A DNA stretch of 43,480 nt from Gammaproteobacteria bacterium (GCA_030425905.1 JAUHZT010000010.1:1-43480), one strand, 5' to 3'. Counted from the stretch's first letter, positions 8,823 to 18,105 are shown. Notes: generated by a model not told the origin, from the sequence alone. Made by a program: numbers and translations.

Positions 8823-9722
8823 ATGTCGAGTGCTGCCAGGGCAAACCGGGACTTACTGTGGCAGCGAGTTGCTATCGCCACACCGTACCTGTGGCTACTG
8901 CTGTTCTTCCTTGTTCCCTTTGCCATCATCCTTAAAATCAGCCTCGCCGACCCGATTGTGGCGCAGCCGCCGTTCACGCCAAGCTTCGATGACGAAGGCG
9001 CGCTAGCCGTCTCGCTTGATAATTTTCGCTTCCTGCTTACCGACAAGCTGTATGCGGTTACCTACCTGCGTTCTGTTGTGATTGCGGGCATCGCGACGCT
9101 CCTCTGTCTCGCGCTCGGGTTTCCGATGGCCTACGGCATTGCGCGGGCGCGTGAAGAAACGCGCGGTCTGTTGCTGCTGTTAATCGTATTGCCGTTCTGG
9201 ATCAGCTTCCTGTTGCGCGTGTATGCGTGGATGGGACTGATGAATAATCACGGTGTCATTAACAATACGCTGATCTGGCTTGGCATCATCGACACGCCCA
9301 TGCAGATGATGTACACGGATTTCGCCGTGTTCGTTGGCCTGACTTATTCCTACCTGCCCTTCATGATCCTGCCGCTGTACGCCACGCTCGAGCGCATGGA
9401 TCTCGATTTCGTGGAGGCGGCGCAGGACCTGGGCGCCACCCGAACCCGGGCATTCTGGGATGTAACCTGGCCACTCGCTCGCCCCGGCGTGATAGCCGGC
9501 TGCCTGCTGGTCTTTATTCCGGCGATGGGCGAATACGTCATTCCGTACCTGCTCGGCGGACCTGAATCCCTGCTTATCGGCCGCGTCTTGTTCGACGAAT
9601 TTTTCGTGAATCGCGACTGGCCGCTGGCTTCGGCGGTAGCGGTGGTACTGCTCCTGCTACTGGTTGTGCCTATCGTTATCCTGCAGCGCAACCAGGCGCG
9701 CGACGCCGAGGGCGAGGCATGA
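8823..9722 (+). CDS. potH: Polyamine ABC importer permease (PotH-like)
   Basis: A 299-residue inner-membrane permease with about six transmembrane helices, the first at roughly residues 18-38. The EAA loop that docks on the ATPase is visible as DFVEAAQDLGATRTRAFWDVTWPLARPG. A motif typical of PotB/PotH is GEYVIPYLLGGPESLLIG near the C-terminus. The stop overlaps the next start in an ATGA junction. With the PotI-like partner it forms the membrane channel of the amine importer. Confidence 0.93.
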   Translation: MSSAARANRDLLWQRVAIATPYLWLLLFFLVPFAIILKISLADPIVAQPPFTPSFDDEGALAVSLDNFRFLLTDKLYAVTYLRSVVIAGIATLLCLALGFPMAYGIARAREETRGLLLLLIVLPFWISFLLRVYAWMGLMNNHGVINNTLIWLGIIDTPMQMMYTDFAVFVGLTYSYLPFMILPLYATLERMDLDFVEAAQDLGATRTRAFWDVTWPLARPGVIAGCLLVFIPAMGEYVIPYLLGGPESLLIGRVLFDEFFVNRDWPLASAVAVVLLLLLVVPIVILQRNQARDAEGEA

Positions 9723-10522
9723 ACCGCACATCGCGCCTGATCACCTCGATACTCGCGTTCGGCTACGCGTTCTTGTATGTGCCACTGATTCTGGTAGTGG
9801 TTTACTCCTTCAATGACTCGCGCATTGCCACGGTATGGGGCGGCTTTTCAACGCGCTGGTACGGTGAGCTGCTGCGCAACGACCAGGTTCTTGACGCGGC
9901 TTTCTTAAGTTTCCGTGTCGCGTTCATGTCGGCCAGCATGGCGACGATACTTGGAACAATGGCGGGACTCGCGCTGGCACGCTTTTCGCGGTTCAGGGGA
10001 AGAACACTGTTTTCCGGGATGATCACATCGCCCATGGTTATGCCCGAAGTTATCACCGGCCTGTCACTGCTGTTGCTGTTTGTGAGTCTGCAACAGCTAA
10101 CCGGCTGGCCGGGGCAGCGAGGCTTTTCCACGATCACCATTGCCCATACAACGTTTGCCATGGCCTACGTTGCCGTTATTGTGCAATCGCGCCTGTCGTC
10201 GATGGATGAGTCACTTGAAGAAGCGGCGATGGACCTGGGAGGTCGACCGTTGCGCGTGGTGTTCGACATTACCTTGCCGCTGATAGCACCAGCGATGGTG
10301 GCGGGCTGGTTGCTCGCATTCACGCTGTCGCTGGATGATCTCGTGATCGCGAGTTTCGTGTCCGGGCCGGGCAGCAGCACCCTGCCAATGTACATTTTTT
10401 CAAAGGTGAAGCTGGGCGTATCGCCGGATATCAATGCCCTCGCAACGCTTATCATCCTGTTCGTAAGCGCAGGCGTGCTTATCGCCTGGCTGGTTGCACG
10501 TCGCGCACGCCGTGTGGCGTGA
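9719..10522 (+). CDS. potI: Polyamine ABC importer permease (PotI-like)
   Basis: A 267-residue permease with about six membrane helices, the second transmembrane subunit of the importer. The EAA loop is SLEEAAMDLGGRPLRVVFDITLPLIAP. The late segment LDDLVIASFVSGPGSSTLPM is characteristic of PotC/PotI. It is coupled to PotH by a 4-bp overlap. The class V PLP enzyme starts 30 bp downstream, so that enzyme is probably co-transcribed with the importer. Confidence 0.93.
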   Translation: MNRTSRLITSILAFGYAFLYVPLILVVVYSFNDSRIATVWGGFSTRWYGELLRNDQVLDAAFLSFRVAFMSASMATILGTMAGLALARFSRFRGRTLFSGMITSPMVMPEVITGLSLLLLFVSLQQLTGWPGQRGFSTITIAHTTFAMAYVAVIVQSRLSSMDESLEEAAMDLGGRPLRVVFDITLPLIAPAMVAGWLLAFTLSLDDLVIASFVSGPGSSTLPMYIFSKVKLGVSPDINALATLIILFVSAGVLIAWLVARRARRVA

Positions 10523-10551
10523 GTTATCGCATCCTGTAGGAGTATTTTTTC

Positions 10552-11718
10552 GTGATTGATATAGAGGCGGTTCGTGCTGACACGCCCGGTTGCAGGCATG
10601 TAATCCATTTCAACAATGCGGGCGCGTCCCTGATGCCCGATCCGGTTTTCGCGGCCGTGGTGGAGCACCTTGAGCTTGAGCGAAACATCGGCGGCTACGA
10701 AGCGGCAAAGCAGGCGTCGGGCGAGCTTGAGCAGTTCTATACCAATTTTGCGCGCCTGCTGGGCGCGCAGCCGGATGAAATTGCGTACGTTGAGAACGCG
10801 ACCCGCGCCTGGGACATGGCGTTCTACAGCCTCCCGCTCGGCAAGGGCGATCGTGTGCTGACGCACGATTCCGAGTATGTATCCAACTATCTTGCGCTGT
10901 TGCAGCAGGCACAACGGCGCGGCTTTGAAATTGACCTGGTGCCGTCAGATGCGCACGGTCAGGTCGACGTGGACGCGATGGCGGACATGATCAGGCCCGC
11001 GACGAAACTGATCGCCCTGACGCACGTCCCGACCCAGGGCGGGCTCGTCAATCCGGCAGCCGCAGTCGGCAGGCTGGCCCGGGAGCATGGATTGTTCTAC
11101 TTGCTTGACGCCTGCCAGTCGGTTGGCCAGCTACCGCTTGATGTCAAAGAACTGGGTTGTCACATGCTCTCCGGCACTGGCCGAAAGTTTCTGCGCGGAC
11201 CACGCGGTACGGGGTTCCTGTATGTGAGCCGCGAGGTGACCGAGCAACTCGACCCGCCATTCATCGACCTGCATTCAGCCCTCTGGACGGAAGAGCAGTC
11301 CTTCGAGTTTCTGCCGGGCGCCAAACGTTTTGAGAACTGGGAGTGCTACGTGGCGGGACGGCTCGGGCTGGCACGCGCGGTTCGTTACGCGCTTGATATC
11401 GGCATCGAGGTGATCGAGCAGCGCGTTAAAGCGCTGGCAACGCGCCTGCGTGCGCGGCTCGGAGAACTGCCGGACTTGACCGTGCATGATCTCGGCGAAG
11501 AAACCTGCGGTATCGTCACCTTCCGCTGTGCCAGTGAGCCCGCCGGAGATGTCGCCGCCCGTCTGCATGCGGCGGGCATCAACGTATCGACGACTACCCG
11601 GGCGGCCGCTCGGCTGGATTTCGGCAGGCGTGATCTGGACCAGCTAGTGCGGGCATCGGTGCACTACTACAATACGGAAAACGAGATTGACCGGTTCATC
11701 GAGATGTTTGCCGGCTGA
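10552..11718 (+). CDS. Class V PLP-dependent aminotransferase / cysteine-desulfurase-like enzyme
   Basis: A 388-residue fold-type I PLP enzyme of the class V superfamily. Visible features are FNNAGASLMP near the N-terminus (20-29), THVPTQGGLVNP (157-168), the PLP-binding DACQSVGQ (D186, Q189) and the Schiff-base lysine in SGTGRKFLRGPRGTGFLY (K212). Relatives include isopenicillin-N epimerase, EgtE-type C-S lyases, kynureninase-like and aminotransferase members, so the reaction cannot be fixed. The GTG start has AGGAG about 10 bases upstream. The TGA stop abuts the TGA of the convergent Rieske gene back to back, forming TGATCA. Its place behind the importer suggests it acts on the imported amine or a derivative. 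Confidence 0.87.
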   Translation: MIDIEAVRADTPGCRHVIHFNNAGASLMPDPVFAAVVEHLELERNIGGYEAAKQASGELEQFYTNFARLLGAQPDEIAYVENATRAWDMAFYSLPLGKGDRVLTHDSEYVSNYLALLQQAQRRGFEIDLVPSDAHGQVDVDAMADMIRPATKLIALTHVPTQGGLVNPAAAVGRLAREHGLFYLLDACQSVGQLPLDVKELGCHMLSGTGRKFLRGPRGTGFLYVSREVTEQLDPPFIDLHSALWTEEQSFEFLPGAKRFENWECYVAGRLGLARAVRYALDIGIEVIEQRVKALATRLRARLGELPDLTVHDLGEETCGIVTFRCASEPAGDVAARLHAAGINVSTTTRAAARLDFGRRDLDQLVRASVHYYNTENEIDRFIEMFAG

Positions 11719-12942
11719 TCAGACGGGGCGCTGCAGCTCCTGCATGAGCCATTCCACGTAGGTTTTTTCAGCACGTTCCATGCCCGAAAACGGGCCGGGC
11801 CGATAAAATCGTGAGTGCACGCCTTTCGAGTTATTGACGATAATGGTCTTGTCAGCCTCGGTGGTAACGTCCCACAACCAGGTGAGTTCGTCGACATTGT
11901 AGTCTTTGCCTTCTACGGCATCGCCACGCACCAGCCAGTAGATATCACAACGTGAATTGTCCATGTCGACGGGCGTGAAAACATAGGCGACCACGTGATC
12001 GCTGTAGGCGAGCAGGAACGAGAACGCGCCGAAAGAAAAGTCCGAAGCGCCACCGTCGTAGTCTTTGAGTTCGCCGAGCAATGGCGCCACGGGACTGCCG
12101 TCACGGCTGCCGGTCTTGTAGCCGTCAAACAGGGCCGTGCGGCTGTAGCCATAGCCAATCTCACCGGGGCGAGCGGCGGTGTCAATTCGGTCGATGTAGA
12201 TATCACGCAGACCGCAGGCTTCGAGTTTCTCCAGCATATGGTCTTGCACGCGCTCCCGTTTCTTGCGGTCGAGCATCAGCGTATGCATGCGTGCATAGTC
12301 GGGATGAGCGGTGGCGCAGTGGTAGCACTCCTGGTAGTTCTCGATCGACAGTTTCCAGTTTGCCGGGATCGGGTATTCCTTGCAGGCGGCAACCTTCAGG
12401 TTCTCGAAATCGAACAGGGCCATGGGCTCCGCAAGTTCCTTGCGACAATTCTCAACCGAGGGCGCATCCTGGGACAGGCAGATAAGGATCAGCCCATGTA
12501 TCAATTCGCAGGACAGCCTGTGCAGGCCGTGCGCACCCCAGTCGAAGTCCTCGGGCATATCGCGCGCGCCAACCAGTTTGCCATCGGTGTCATAAACCCA
12601 GCCGTGGTAAGGGCAGGTAAACTTTCGTGTGTTGCCCTGCGCCTCAAGGCATACCAGTGAGCCGCGGTGCCGGCAAACATTCGCGAAGGCGTTTATTGTG
12701 CCGTCCTGTGCGCGCACGATAATGGCTGACTCCCGGCCTACCTTGAAGACTTTGTAGTCACCCGGCTGCGGAATCTCCGACTGGTGTCCGGCAAGAATCC
12801 AGTTGCGATTAATGATGCGTTCCAGTTCGAGCTCATAAATTTCCGGGTCAACATAAAAGCGTTGATCCAGTGAGCGCCCCGGAGGCTGGTCTGCAATAAG
12901 TTGCTCAACGGTCCGTGTATCGTTTTGCTGTTCTGGTGTCAT
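11719..12942 (-). CDS. Rieske oxygenase alpha subunit, quaternary-amine (CntA/GbcA) type
   Basis: A 407-residue non-haem iron oxygenase. The Rieske [2Fe-2S] ligands are C90-R-H92 and C110-PY-H113. The catalytic iron site is ENYQECYHCATAH, with H208 and H213; a Glu (E205) stands where ring-hydroxylating dioxygenases carry the bridging Asp. That Glu and the ECYHC sequence are features I recall from carnitine oxygenase CntA and glycine-betaine monooxygenase GbcA. N-demethylation or C-N cleavage of a betaine-type substrate is therefore more likely than attack on an aromatic ring. No reductase partner (CntB/GbcB) is visible in this window. It reads toward the importer operon; PurU lies 115 bp upstream on the same strand. 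Confidence 0.88.
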   Translation of the reverse strand: MTPEQQNDTRTVEQLIADQPPGRSLDQRFYVDPEIYELELERIINRNWILAGHQSEIPQPGDYKVFKVGRESAIIVRAQDGTINAFANVCRHRGSLVCLEAQGNTRKFTCPYHGWVYDTDGKLVGARDMPEDFDWGAHGLHRLSCELIHGLILICLSQDAPSVENCRKELAEPMALFDFENLKVAACKEYPIPANWKLSIENYQECYHCATAHPDYARMHTLMLDRKKRERVQDHMLEKLEACGLRDIYIDRIDTAARPGEIGYGYSRTALFDGYKTGSRDGSPVAPLLGELKDYDGGASDFSFGAFSFLLAYSDHVVAYVFTPVDMDNSRCDIYWLVRGDAVEGKDYNVDELTWLWDVTTEADKTIIVNNSKGVHSRFYRPGPFSGMERAEKTYVEWLMQELQRPV

Positions 12943-13021
12943 TGCCGGGATTCCGAATTTCAGTTCTGTTTAGGTGGTCGATCGCGGCTACGATAGCACA
13001 AGCTTTGAGCGGCGGAACATG

Positions 13022-13042
13022 CCTGTTAATACGATAAACAGG
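13022..13042. other. Inverted repeat between purU and the Rieske gene
   Basis: CCTGTT and AACAGG form 6-bp arms around a 9-base loop, just past the purU stop on the minus strand. No T-run follows on that strand, so it is a poor intrinsic terminator. It could be an operator or mRNA-stabilising hairpin in the 115-bp gap. The rest of that gap shows no confident promoter. Confidence 0.25.
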
Positions 13043-13057
13043 TACTTCGTAAGCGCT

Positions 13058-13909
13058 TCAATCACGAAAGACAATCGTCTTGTTGCCGTTCAGCAGGACC
13101 CGTTCCTCGAGGTGGTATTGAATAGCGCGCGCGAGCACCCGGCGTTCGATGTCGCGACCTTTTCTTACCAGTGCTTCAGGCGAATCGGTATGACTGATAT
13201 GCTCGACGTCCTGCACAATAATAGGGCCTTCGTCGAGGTCGCCGGTAACATAATGTGCGGTTGCGCCGATGATTTTTACGCCGCGCGCATGGGCCTGGTG
13301 ATACGGTCGGGCACCTTTGAAACCGGGCAGGAAGCTATGGTGGATGTTGATGCAACGGCCCGTCAGGAACGACGCCATGTCGTCGGACAGGATTTGCATA
13401 TAGCGAGCCAGTACCACAAGTTCGGCGCCGGTTTCCTCGACGAGTTTCTTGATGGCGGCTTCCTGCTGCGGCTTGGTTTCCTTGCTGATAGGCAGGTGGT
13501 GAAACGGAATGTCACCGAGGTTCGACGTGTGCAGTGCTTCGCGTGGATGATTCGACGCCACGCCCACAATCTCCATGCCGAGTTCGCCAATACGCGTTCT
13601 GTACAGGAGGTCTGCAAGGCAGTGGTCCAGTTTCGACACGAGTATCAGGACGCGCTGTTTCTGGTCGATTGGGCGCATTCGCCAGCGCATACCGAACTTG
13701 CTGGCGAGCGCCTCTACGGACGAATTTAAGGACTGAACATCGGCCGTCGCGCTAAACACCACGCGCATGAAAAAATTGCCGGACTCCAGATCATCAAACT
13801 GCTGTGCGTCGAGGATGTTGCCATCGTTCTCGAGCAGCATATTGGCGACGGCCGCGACGAGGCCCTTGCGATCTACGCAGGAGAGAGTCAGTACATAGGA
13901 GTTAGTCAA
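13058..13909 (-). CDS. purU: Formyltetrahydrofolate deformylase PurU
   Basis: A 283-residue enzyme of the usual PurU length. An N-terminal ACT domain (about 1-75, beginning [19 protein letters not shown]) is followed by a formyltransferase-fold catalytic domain. The catalytic triad is visible as N188 and H190 ([11 protein letters not shown]) and D226 ([10 protein letters not shown]). It hydrolyses 10-formyl-THF to formate and THF. In pseudomonads purU genes are found with glycine-betaine and sarcosine demethylation genes, where it relieves one-carbon overload. Its position beside a betaine-type Rieske oxygenase fits that pattern here, though that link is inferred. Confidence 0.95.
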   Translation of the reverse strand: MTNSYVLTLSCVDRKGLVAAVANMLLENDGNILDAQQFDDLESGNFFMRVVFSATADVQSLNSSVEALASKFGMRWRMRPIDQKQRVLILVSKLDHCLADLLYRTRIGELGMEIVGVASNHPREALHTSNLGDIPFHHLPISKETKPQQEAAIKKLVEETGAELVVLARYMQILSDDMASFLTGRCINIHHSFLPGFKGARPYHQAHARGVKIIGATAHYVTGDLDEGPIIVQDVEHISHTDSPEALVRKGRDIERRVLARAIQYHLEERVLLNGNKTIVFRD

Positions 13910-14165
13910 CGCATTTCCTTATTGCTGTTCGTTCAGAATCCATGCCCGCCGACCGGTTTACTCAAAGGTAGGTTAACCGGATTGCAGCGGGTGGGGATCC
14001 TGATTGATACGGTTCTTTGTGTCTTGTGGGTGGCTTGGTTCGCAGTCTATGCGCTCGATCGGCCCGTTGTCACGCGTGTTAATGCAGCGCCATTGCAAAA
14101 CCTTTCGACCGACGGAATTTGCCACGGCGCTGGCGAGTGTCCATCGAATTGAAATGGGCTGAATG
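13910..14165. other. 256-bp intergenic interval between purU and nnrS
   Basis: This should hold the purU promoter (minus strand) and the end of the nor operon. A rightward frame (about 13922-14152, or from a GTG near 13991) could encode a small protein with one hydrophobic helix, VGILIDTVLCVLWVAWFAVY, and a Cys-containing tail. It has no convincing ribosome site. I do not call it a gene, but it is the only coding candidate here. Confidence 0.2.
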
Positions 14166-15371
14166 CTAGCCGGGTTTTCCGTCTGCGCGTGGCCGAACCA
14201 GTATTGGTACGTAGACGATCAGGAACAACAGGAAAGCGCTGAGCCACAAGGCCGACGCCAGGGCGACGGTTGCAAGGTAGTCGAGCGGCAAAACGGCTGG
14301 GCCGAACACCCGTGTAACGCCAGCCAGTAGTGTCAGGCCGTAGGCCCACGCAATGCGTTTTGAGACTTTCAGCGCTCGACCGGTATGCCCCAGCGAAGCG
14401 CGAGTCATGACCGCGAGAATCATCATGGCGGCGGCGCCTGCGCTGAGCGCGTGCAACCAGTGGGTCGCAAACTGAAATTCGCCAAGCAGGTACAGGGCGC
14501 GCAAGCCCAGTCCCACGGGTAGCCAGGCGTAGCCCGCATGCAGCGACCAGACAATCGGGTCCGATAAAGTGTGCAGACTTTGCCAGCCGGCCAGTCGTGC
14601 AAGTTGTGCAATGCAGGCGATAGCGGCAAGCGCTGCCATGAACTGGGGTACCAGCGAGAACAGCTCGGCAACCACAATCGCGAGCATGCTGCCTGTCACC
14701 AGCCACTCTACGGCTTTGCGATTCCGTGGCTCCACCGCAAGACCTTTCGCGCGTAAGGCGTTGGCCGTGAATGCCGGCACTATTCGTCCGCCAATGACTG
14801 TAATCAACAGCATTACCAGATCAATGCCGGCGTACAGCGCTTTGCGGGCAAGCTGTATGTCGTTGCTTTGCACGGCTATCAGGAACAGGAGGTCGAGCAA
14901 CCAGAATGCGAGCAGCACCAGCAGCAATGGCCGGTTGCGATTGCTTGAGCGCAGCAAAGAGGGCGCTATAAGTAATGCGAGCGCCGGCAGGAACAGAAGC
15001 TCTGTTGCGAATAGAACTTCGATACGGCGGTGGTGGCCCGATAAAGCGAAAGCTACCCGTCCGGCAATCCAGGTAAGCGTCAGCACGATCAGGGGCGCAC
15101 CAGCGAAGCCCCGGCTGCCTGTCCAGCTTGGTACCGCCGTTAGCATGAACCCGGCAATCGCGGCGGCTATGAAACCGTACAGCATTTCGTGGGCGTGCCA
15201 GAGTAACGAAGGCATGGCGAGAGCCGGCGTCGCGCCGCTGGTCAGTATCCAGAGCCAGGTTGCGATGGCGACGAAAGCATACAGGCCGGCAAGCAGGAAA
15301 AAGGGACGAAACCCGTAGCTGAACAAGGCGAACTGCGGGCTTGATTTTCGTGCTTGCGCGGGATTTTTCAT
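14166..15371 (-). CDS. nnrS: NnrS family membrane protein
   Basis: A 401-residue protein of about twelve membrane helices. The start FALFSYGFRPFFLLAGLYA and the HAHEMLYGFIAAAIAGF segment are hallmarks of NnrS, a haem- and copper-containing inner-membrane protein linked to resistance against nitric oxide and nitrosative damage. A histidine-bearing block LHALSAGAAAMMILAVMTRASLGHTGR is also conserved. The ATG overlaps the stop of the SirB2-like gene (ATGA). It is the last gene of the coupled nor operon. Its biochemical role is not settled in the literature; protection of iron pools from dinitrosyl-iron formation has been proposed. Confidence 0.92.
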   Translation of the reverse strand: MKNPAQARKSSPQFALFSYGFRPFFLLAGLYAFVAIATWLWILTSGATPALAMPSLLWHAHEMLYGFIAAAIAGFMLTAVPSWTGSRGFAGAPLIVLTLTWIAGRVAFALSGHHRRIEVLFATELLFLPALALLIAPSLLRSSNRNRPLLLVLLAFWLLDLLFLIAVQSNDIQLARKALYAGIDLVMLLITVIGGRIVPAFTANALRAKGLAVEPRNRKAVEWLVTGSMLAIVVAELFSLVPQFMAALAAIACIAQLARLAGWQSLHTLSDPIVWSLHAGYAWLPVGLGLRALYLLGEFQFATHWLHALSAGAAAMMILAVMTRASLGHTGRALKVSKRIAWAYGLTLLAGVTRVFGPAVLPLDYLATVALASALWLSAFLLFLIVYVPILVRPRADGKPG

Positions 15372-15769
15372 GAGGTCAGGAGCTTTAGCGGGCCAAGTGG
15401 ATCATGAGTGCGCGCGATAAAATACATACTGACAAAAACAGCAACCGCCGCGACATAACAGACAGCGCGCACCTGCCGCGTGCGGCCGCGGCGCAGCGCA
15501 AACGTGCCCAGCCCAATGTACGCGACCAGCAGACCAAGTTTGGCCGCGAGCCAGCCATTCGCATAGATCGCGGCGGGCAGGATTGTTAATAACATCAGTG
15601 CGGCAGTGAGCAACACAGTGTCAATTGTGTAACTCAGGTAACGAACGCCGGCGGCCATCGGCCAGCGTACGCCGGCCTGTACCAGCAGCCCGCGCAGGAA
15701 GAACAGCGAACCGCTGGCCAGCACGGCGTACACATGCACTGACTTGATGTGGGGGTAGAACTCCAGCAT
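15368..15769 (-). CDS. SirB2-family small membrane protein
   Basis: A 133-residue protein with four predicted membrane helices. The start MLEFYPHIKSVHVYAVLASG and the later YLSYTIDTVLLTAALML are typical of the SirB2 family, whose function is poorly known. The ATG at 15769 overlaps the nor stop (TGATG), and its own stop overlaps nnrS. The frame remains open 45 codons further upstream into norZ, but that extension is arginine-rich shadow sequence. Being sandwiched between qNOR and NnrS suggests a role in NO metabolism, for example quinone or haem handling; that is inference. Confidence 0.82.
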   Translation of the reverse strand: MLEFYPHIKSVHVYAVLASGSLFFLRGLLVQAGVRWPMAAGVRYLSYTIDTVLLTAALMLLTILPAAIYANGWLAAKLGLLVAYIGLGTFALRRGRTRQVRAVCYVAAVAVFVSMYFIARTHDPLGPLKLLTS

Positions 15770-18051
15770 CAGTTGCCGATGGTCTCCGAATTGTCTGGCA
15801 GCGCGACCTCTTCTTTCTGCGGGCGCACCCAGAGACGGAAAACGAACCACGCCAGCGCCAGTGCGCCGACACTGAAGACAGTGTCGCCGGGTACGCGCAT
15901 CCACACAAGCAGGTCAACCAGTGGCTGTTGCATGAACTCGGCAGAGCGCGCATACCAGTAACCGTTCTCAATTGCGGCAATCAGCTGCAGTATGCCGAGC
16001 GGCAGCAAGGTCATCAGCGCCATGCCGGCCAGCCCGATGTTGAGCGCCCAGAACGACGTTTTCAGCAACGGGTTGCTCCAGCGCGCCGCGGGCTTCATGC
16101 CGCGCATGCAGAACAACATCAGGCCGATACCCAGCATGCCGTACACGCCAAACAGGGCCGTGTGGCCATGCAGTGGTGTGAGGTTGAGACCCTGCATGTA
16201 ATAGAGCGGCAGCGGTGGGTTGATCAAAAAGCCGAACAGACCGGCGCCGACCAGGTTCCAGAACGCCACGGCCGTGAAAAACATAATTGGCCAACGATAA
16301 CGTTCCATCCAGGGCATTGCGCGGCCCAGCTTGAACGTGTGGTAAGCCTCAAAACCGATGTATGCCAGTGGCACGACTTCGAGTGCTGAGAACGAGGCAC
16401 CCAGAGCCAGTACGGCCGTCGGCGTGCCTGCGAAGTACAGGTGGTGCAGCGTTCCCAGTACTCCGCCCGCCATAAACACCATGGTCGCAAAAAGCACAGC
16501 CACGGTTGCGGTGCTGATGCGGATGAGCCCGAGTCGCGTAAACAGGAATGCGATGACGGCAGTTGCGAACACCTCGAAGAAACCTTCAACCCAGAGGTGG
16601 ACTACCCACCAGCGCCAGTACTCAACCATGGAAATGTGCGTGTGCTCACCCCACATCAGTCCGGCGCCATAGAAGAGTCCGATCGCGACCGTGGACAGGA
16701 ACAGCAGCGTTACGATGGATTGCGATTCGTCACGGCGTGTAAGTGCCGGCCAGAGCGCCCGGCCAACCAGCGTTAGCCACAGGCCCAGCCCGATGAACAG
16801 GAACCATTGCCAGAAACGCCCCAGGTCGACGTACTCCCAGCCCTGGTGACCGAACCAGAAATTGTTGTCGAGGCCGAGTTTTTGCATCACGGCAAACCAT
16901 TGACCCGCGAAGGCACCAACGACAATGATCAGCAGGCAAACCCAAAGCAGGTTGACACCGAGTCGTTGGAACTTCGGCTCGTGGCCCGAAACGGCGGGTG
17001 CTATGTAGAGGCCGGTGCCAAGCCAGGCCGTGGCAATCCAGAGCACGGCGAGCTGCGTGTGCCAGGTACGTGTGAGCGAGTAGGGCAGGATGTCACTGAT
17101 CGCGAAGCCGTACATCTCCTGACCTTCAACCTGGTAGTGGGCGGTCATTGCCCCGAGCAATATTTGTGCGAGAAACAGTGCGATGACGACCCAGAAGTAT
17201 TTCGCGGTCGCGCGCATTGAGGGTGTCACCACGACCATCGCGAGCGGGTCTGTGTCCGGCAGCGTCAATGGTTTGTCGTGCCGCGCCGCATCTACGGCGT
17301 GATACCAGCCGAGCAGTGCGATGCCGGCTATCAGGAAGAGCACGCTGAAGACAGTCCACATGAATGCGCTCGTTGGTGGTTTGTTGCCAACCAGCGACTC
17401 CGCCGGCCAGTTGTTTGTGAAGCTGATGTCCTTGCCGGGCCGTTCGGTGGTCGCCGCCCAGGCGGTCCACCAGAAGAAAGCGGCAAGCTGCGCGCGGTGT
17501 CCGGCATCGGGAACCGTGTCGTTCTTCATCGCATAGGCTTCGCGTAACCAGGTGCTGTCAGGGTCAGCGCTGAACAGGCTGTCGTAGTGCGCAGATACCT
17601 CGGCGATGGCCAAGGCACGGTCGGCGCTGATCGTGATCGTACGCTCTGCTTCATTCCAGCTATTGACGCGAATAGTGTCGGTAAGGCGCTGCCGGTAAGC
17701 GGCCTGCTCGGCTGGCCGGAGTTCCTCATAGCGGCTACCGAACTCGCGGCCGGACCAGAGGTCGAGCGTCGCGATGGCTTCGCGATGCAGCCAGTCGGCG
17801 GTCCAGTCGGGAGCGACATAGCCGCCGTGGCCCCAGATTGAGCCGAGTTGCTGTCCGCCAATGGACTGCCAGACCTGGCGCCCGGTCTCAATGTTGGCGC
17901 GCGTAAATACGACGTCGCCGGCAACCGTGACCACACGGTCCGGCATCGGCGGTGCTTCGCGATGTATCTCGCCACCGGTCCAGAGGAGTACGCTGAAAGA
18001 AACGGTGAGCAGGGTTGCAAGGCCCAGCCAGAGCTTTTTAGTACTGTTCAT
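15769..18051 (-). CDS. norZ: Quinol-dependent nitric oxide reductase (qNOR)
   Basis: A 760-residue single-chain enzyme, the typical qNOR size. The N-terminal domain corresponds to the NorC-like part of qNORs (TGRQVWQSIGGQQLGSIWGHGGY) and lacks any CxxCH haem-c motif, as expected for quinol oxidation. The C-terminal NorB-like domain has about twelve helices, with metal-site elements in VVHLWVEGFFE, GTLHHLYFAG and HGHTALFGVYG. It reduces 2 NO to N2O at the inner membrane. The start at 18051 is preceded by GGATGG; the frame extends 18 codons further but without a ribosome site. An FNR/Dnr-like box lies 55 bp upstream. It leads a coupled operon with SirB2-like and NnrS. Confidence 0.94.
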   Translation of the reverse strand: MNSTKKLWLGLATLLTVSFSVLLWTGGEIHREAPPMPDRVVTVAGDVVFTRANIETGRQVWQSIGGQQLGSIWGHGGYVAPDWTADWLHREAIATLDLWSGREFGSRYEELRPAEQAAYRQRLTDTIRVNSWNEAERTITISADRALAIAEVSAHYDSLFSADPDSTWLREAYAMKNDTVPDAGHRAQLAAFFWWTAWAATTERPGKDISFTNNWPAESLVGNKPPTSAFMWTVFSVLFLIAGIALLGWYHAVDAARHDKPLTLPDTDPLAMVVVTPSMRATAKYFWVVIALFLAQILLGAMTAHYQVEGQEMYGFAISDILPYSLTRTWHTQLAVLWIATAWLGTGLYIAPAVSGHEPKFQRLGVNLLWVCLLIIVVGAFAGQWFAVMQKLGLDNNFWFGHQGWEYVDLGRFWQWFLFIGLGLWLTLVGRALWPALTRRDESQSIVTLLFLSTVAIGLFYGAGLMWGEHTHISMVEYWRWWVVHLWVEGFFEVFATAVIAFLFTRLGLIRISTATVAVLFATMVFMAGGVLGTLHHLYFAGTPTAVLALGASFSALEVVPLAYIGFEAYHTFKLGRAMPWMERYRWPIMFFTAVAFWNLVGAGLFGFLINPPLPLYYMQGLNLTPLHGHTALFGVYGMLGIGLMLFCMRGMKPAARWSNPLLKTSFWALNIGLAGMALMTLLPLGILQLIAAIENGYWYARSAEFMQQPLVDLLVWMRVPGDTVFSVGALALAWFVFRLWVRPQKEEVALPDNSETIGN

Positions 18052-18105
18052 TTTCCATCCCCAGTTACAGTGAGATGATCTTGCCGCAATCGCCCACGGC
18101 GTCAC

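Noticed and set aside
13922-14152. Small rightward frame with one hydrophobic helix
   Set aside because: No ribosome site and no known family; retained only as a note on the intergenic interval.
15769-18051. Possible loss of haem c in the NO reductase
   Set aside because: Absence of CxxCH is normal for quinol-type NorZ, so it is not a degenerate cNOR.
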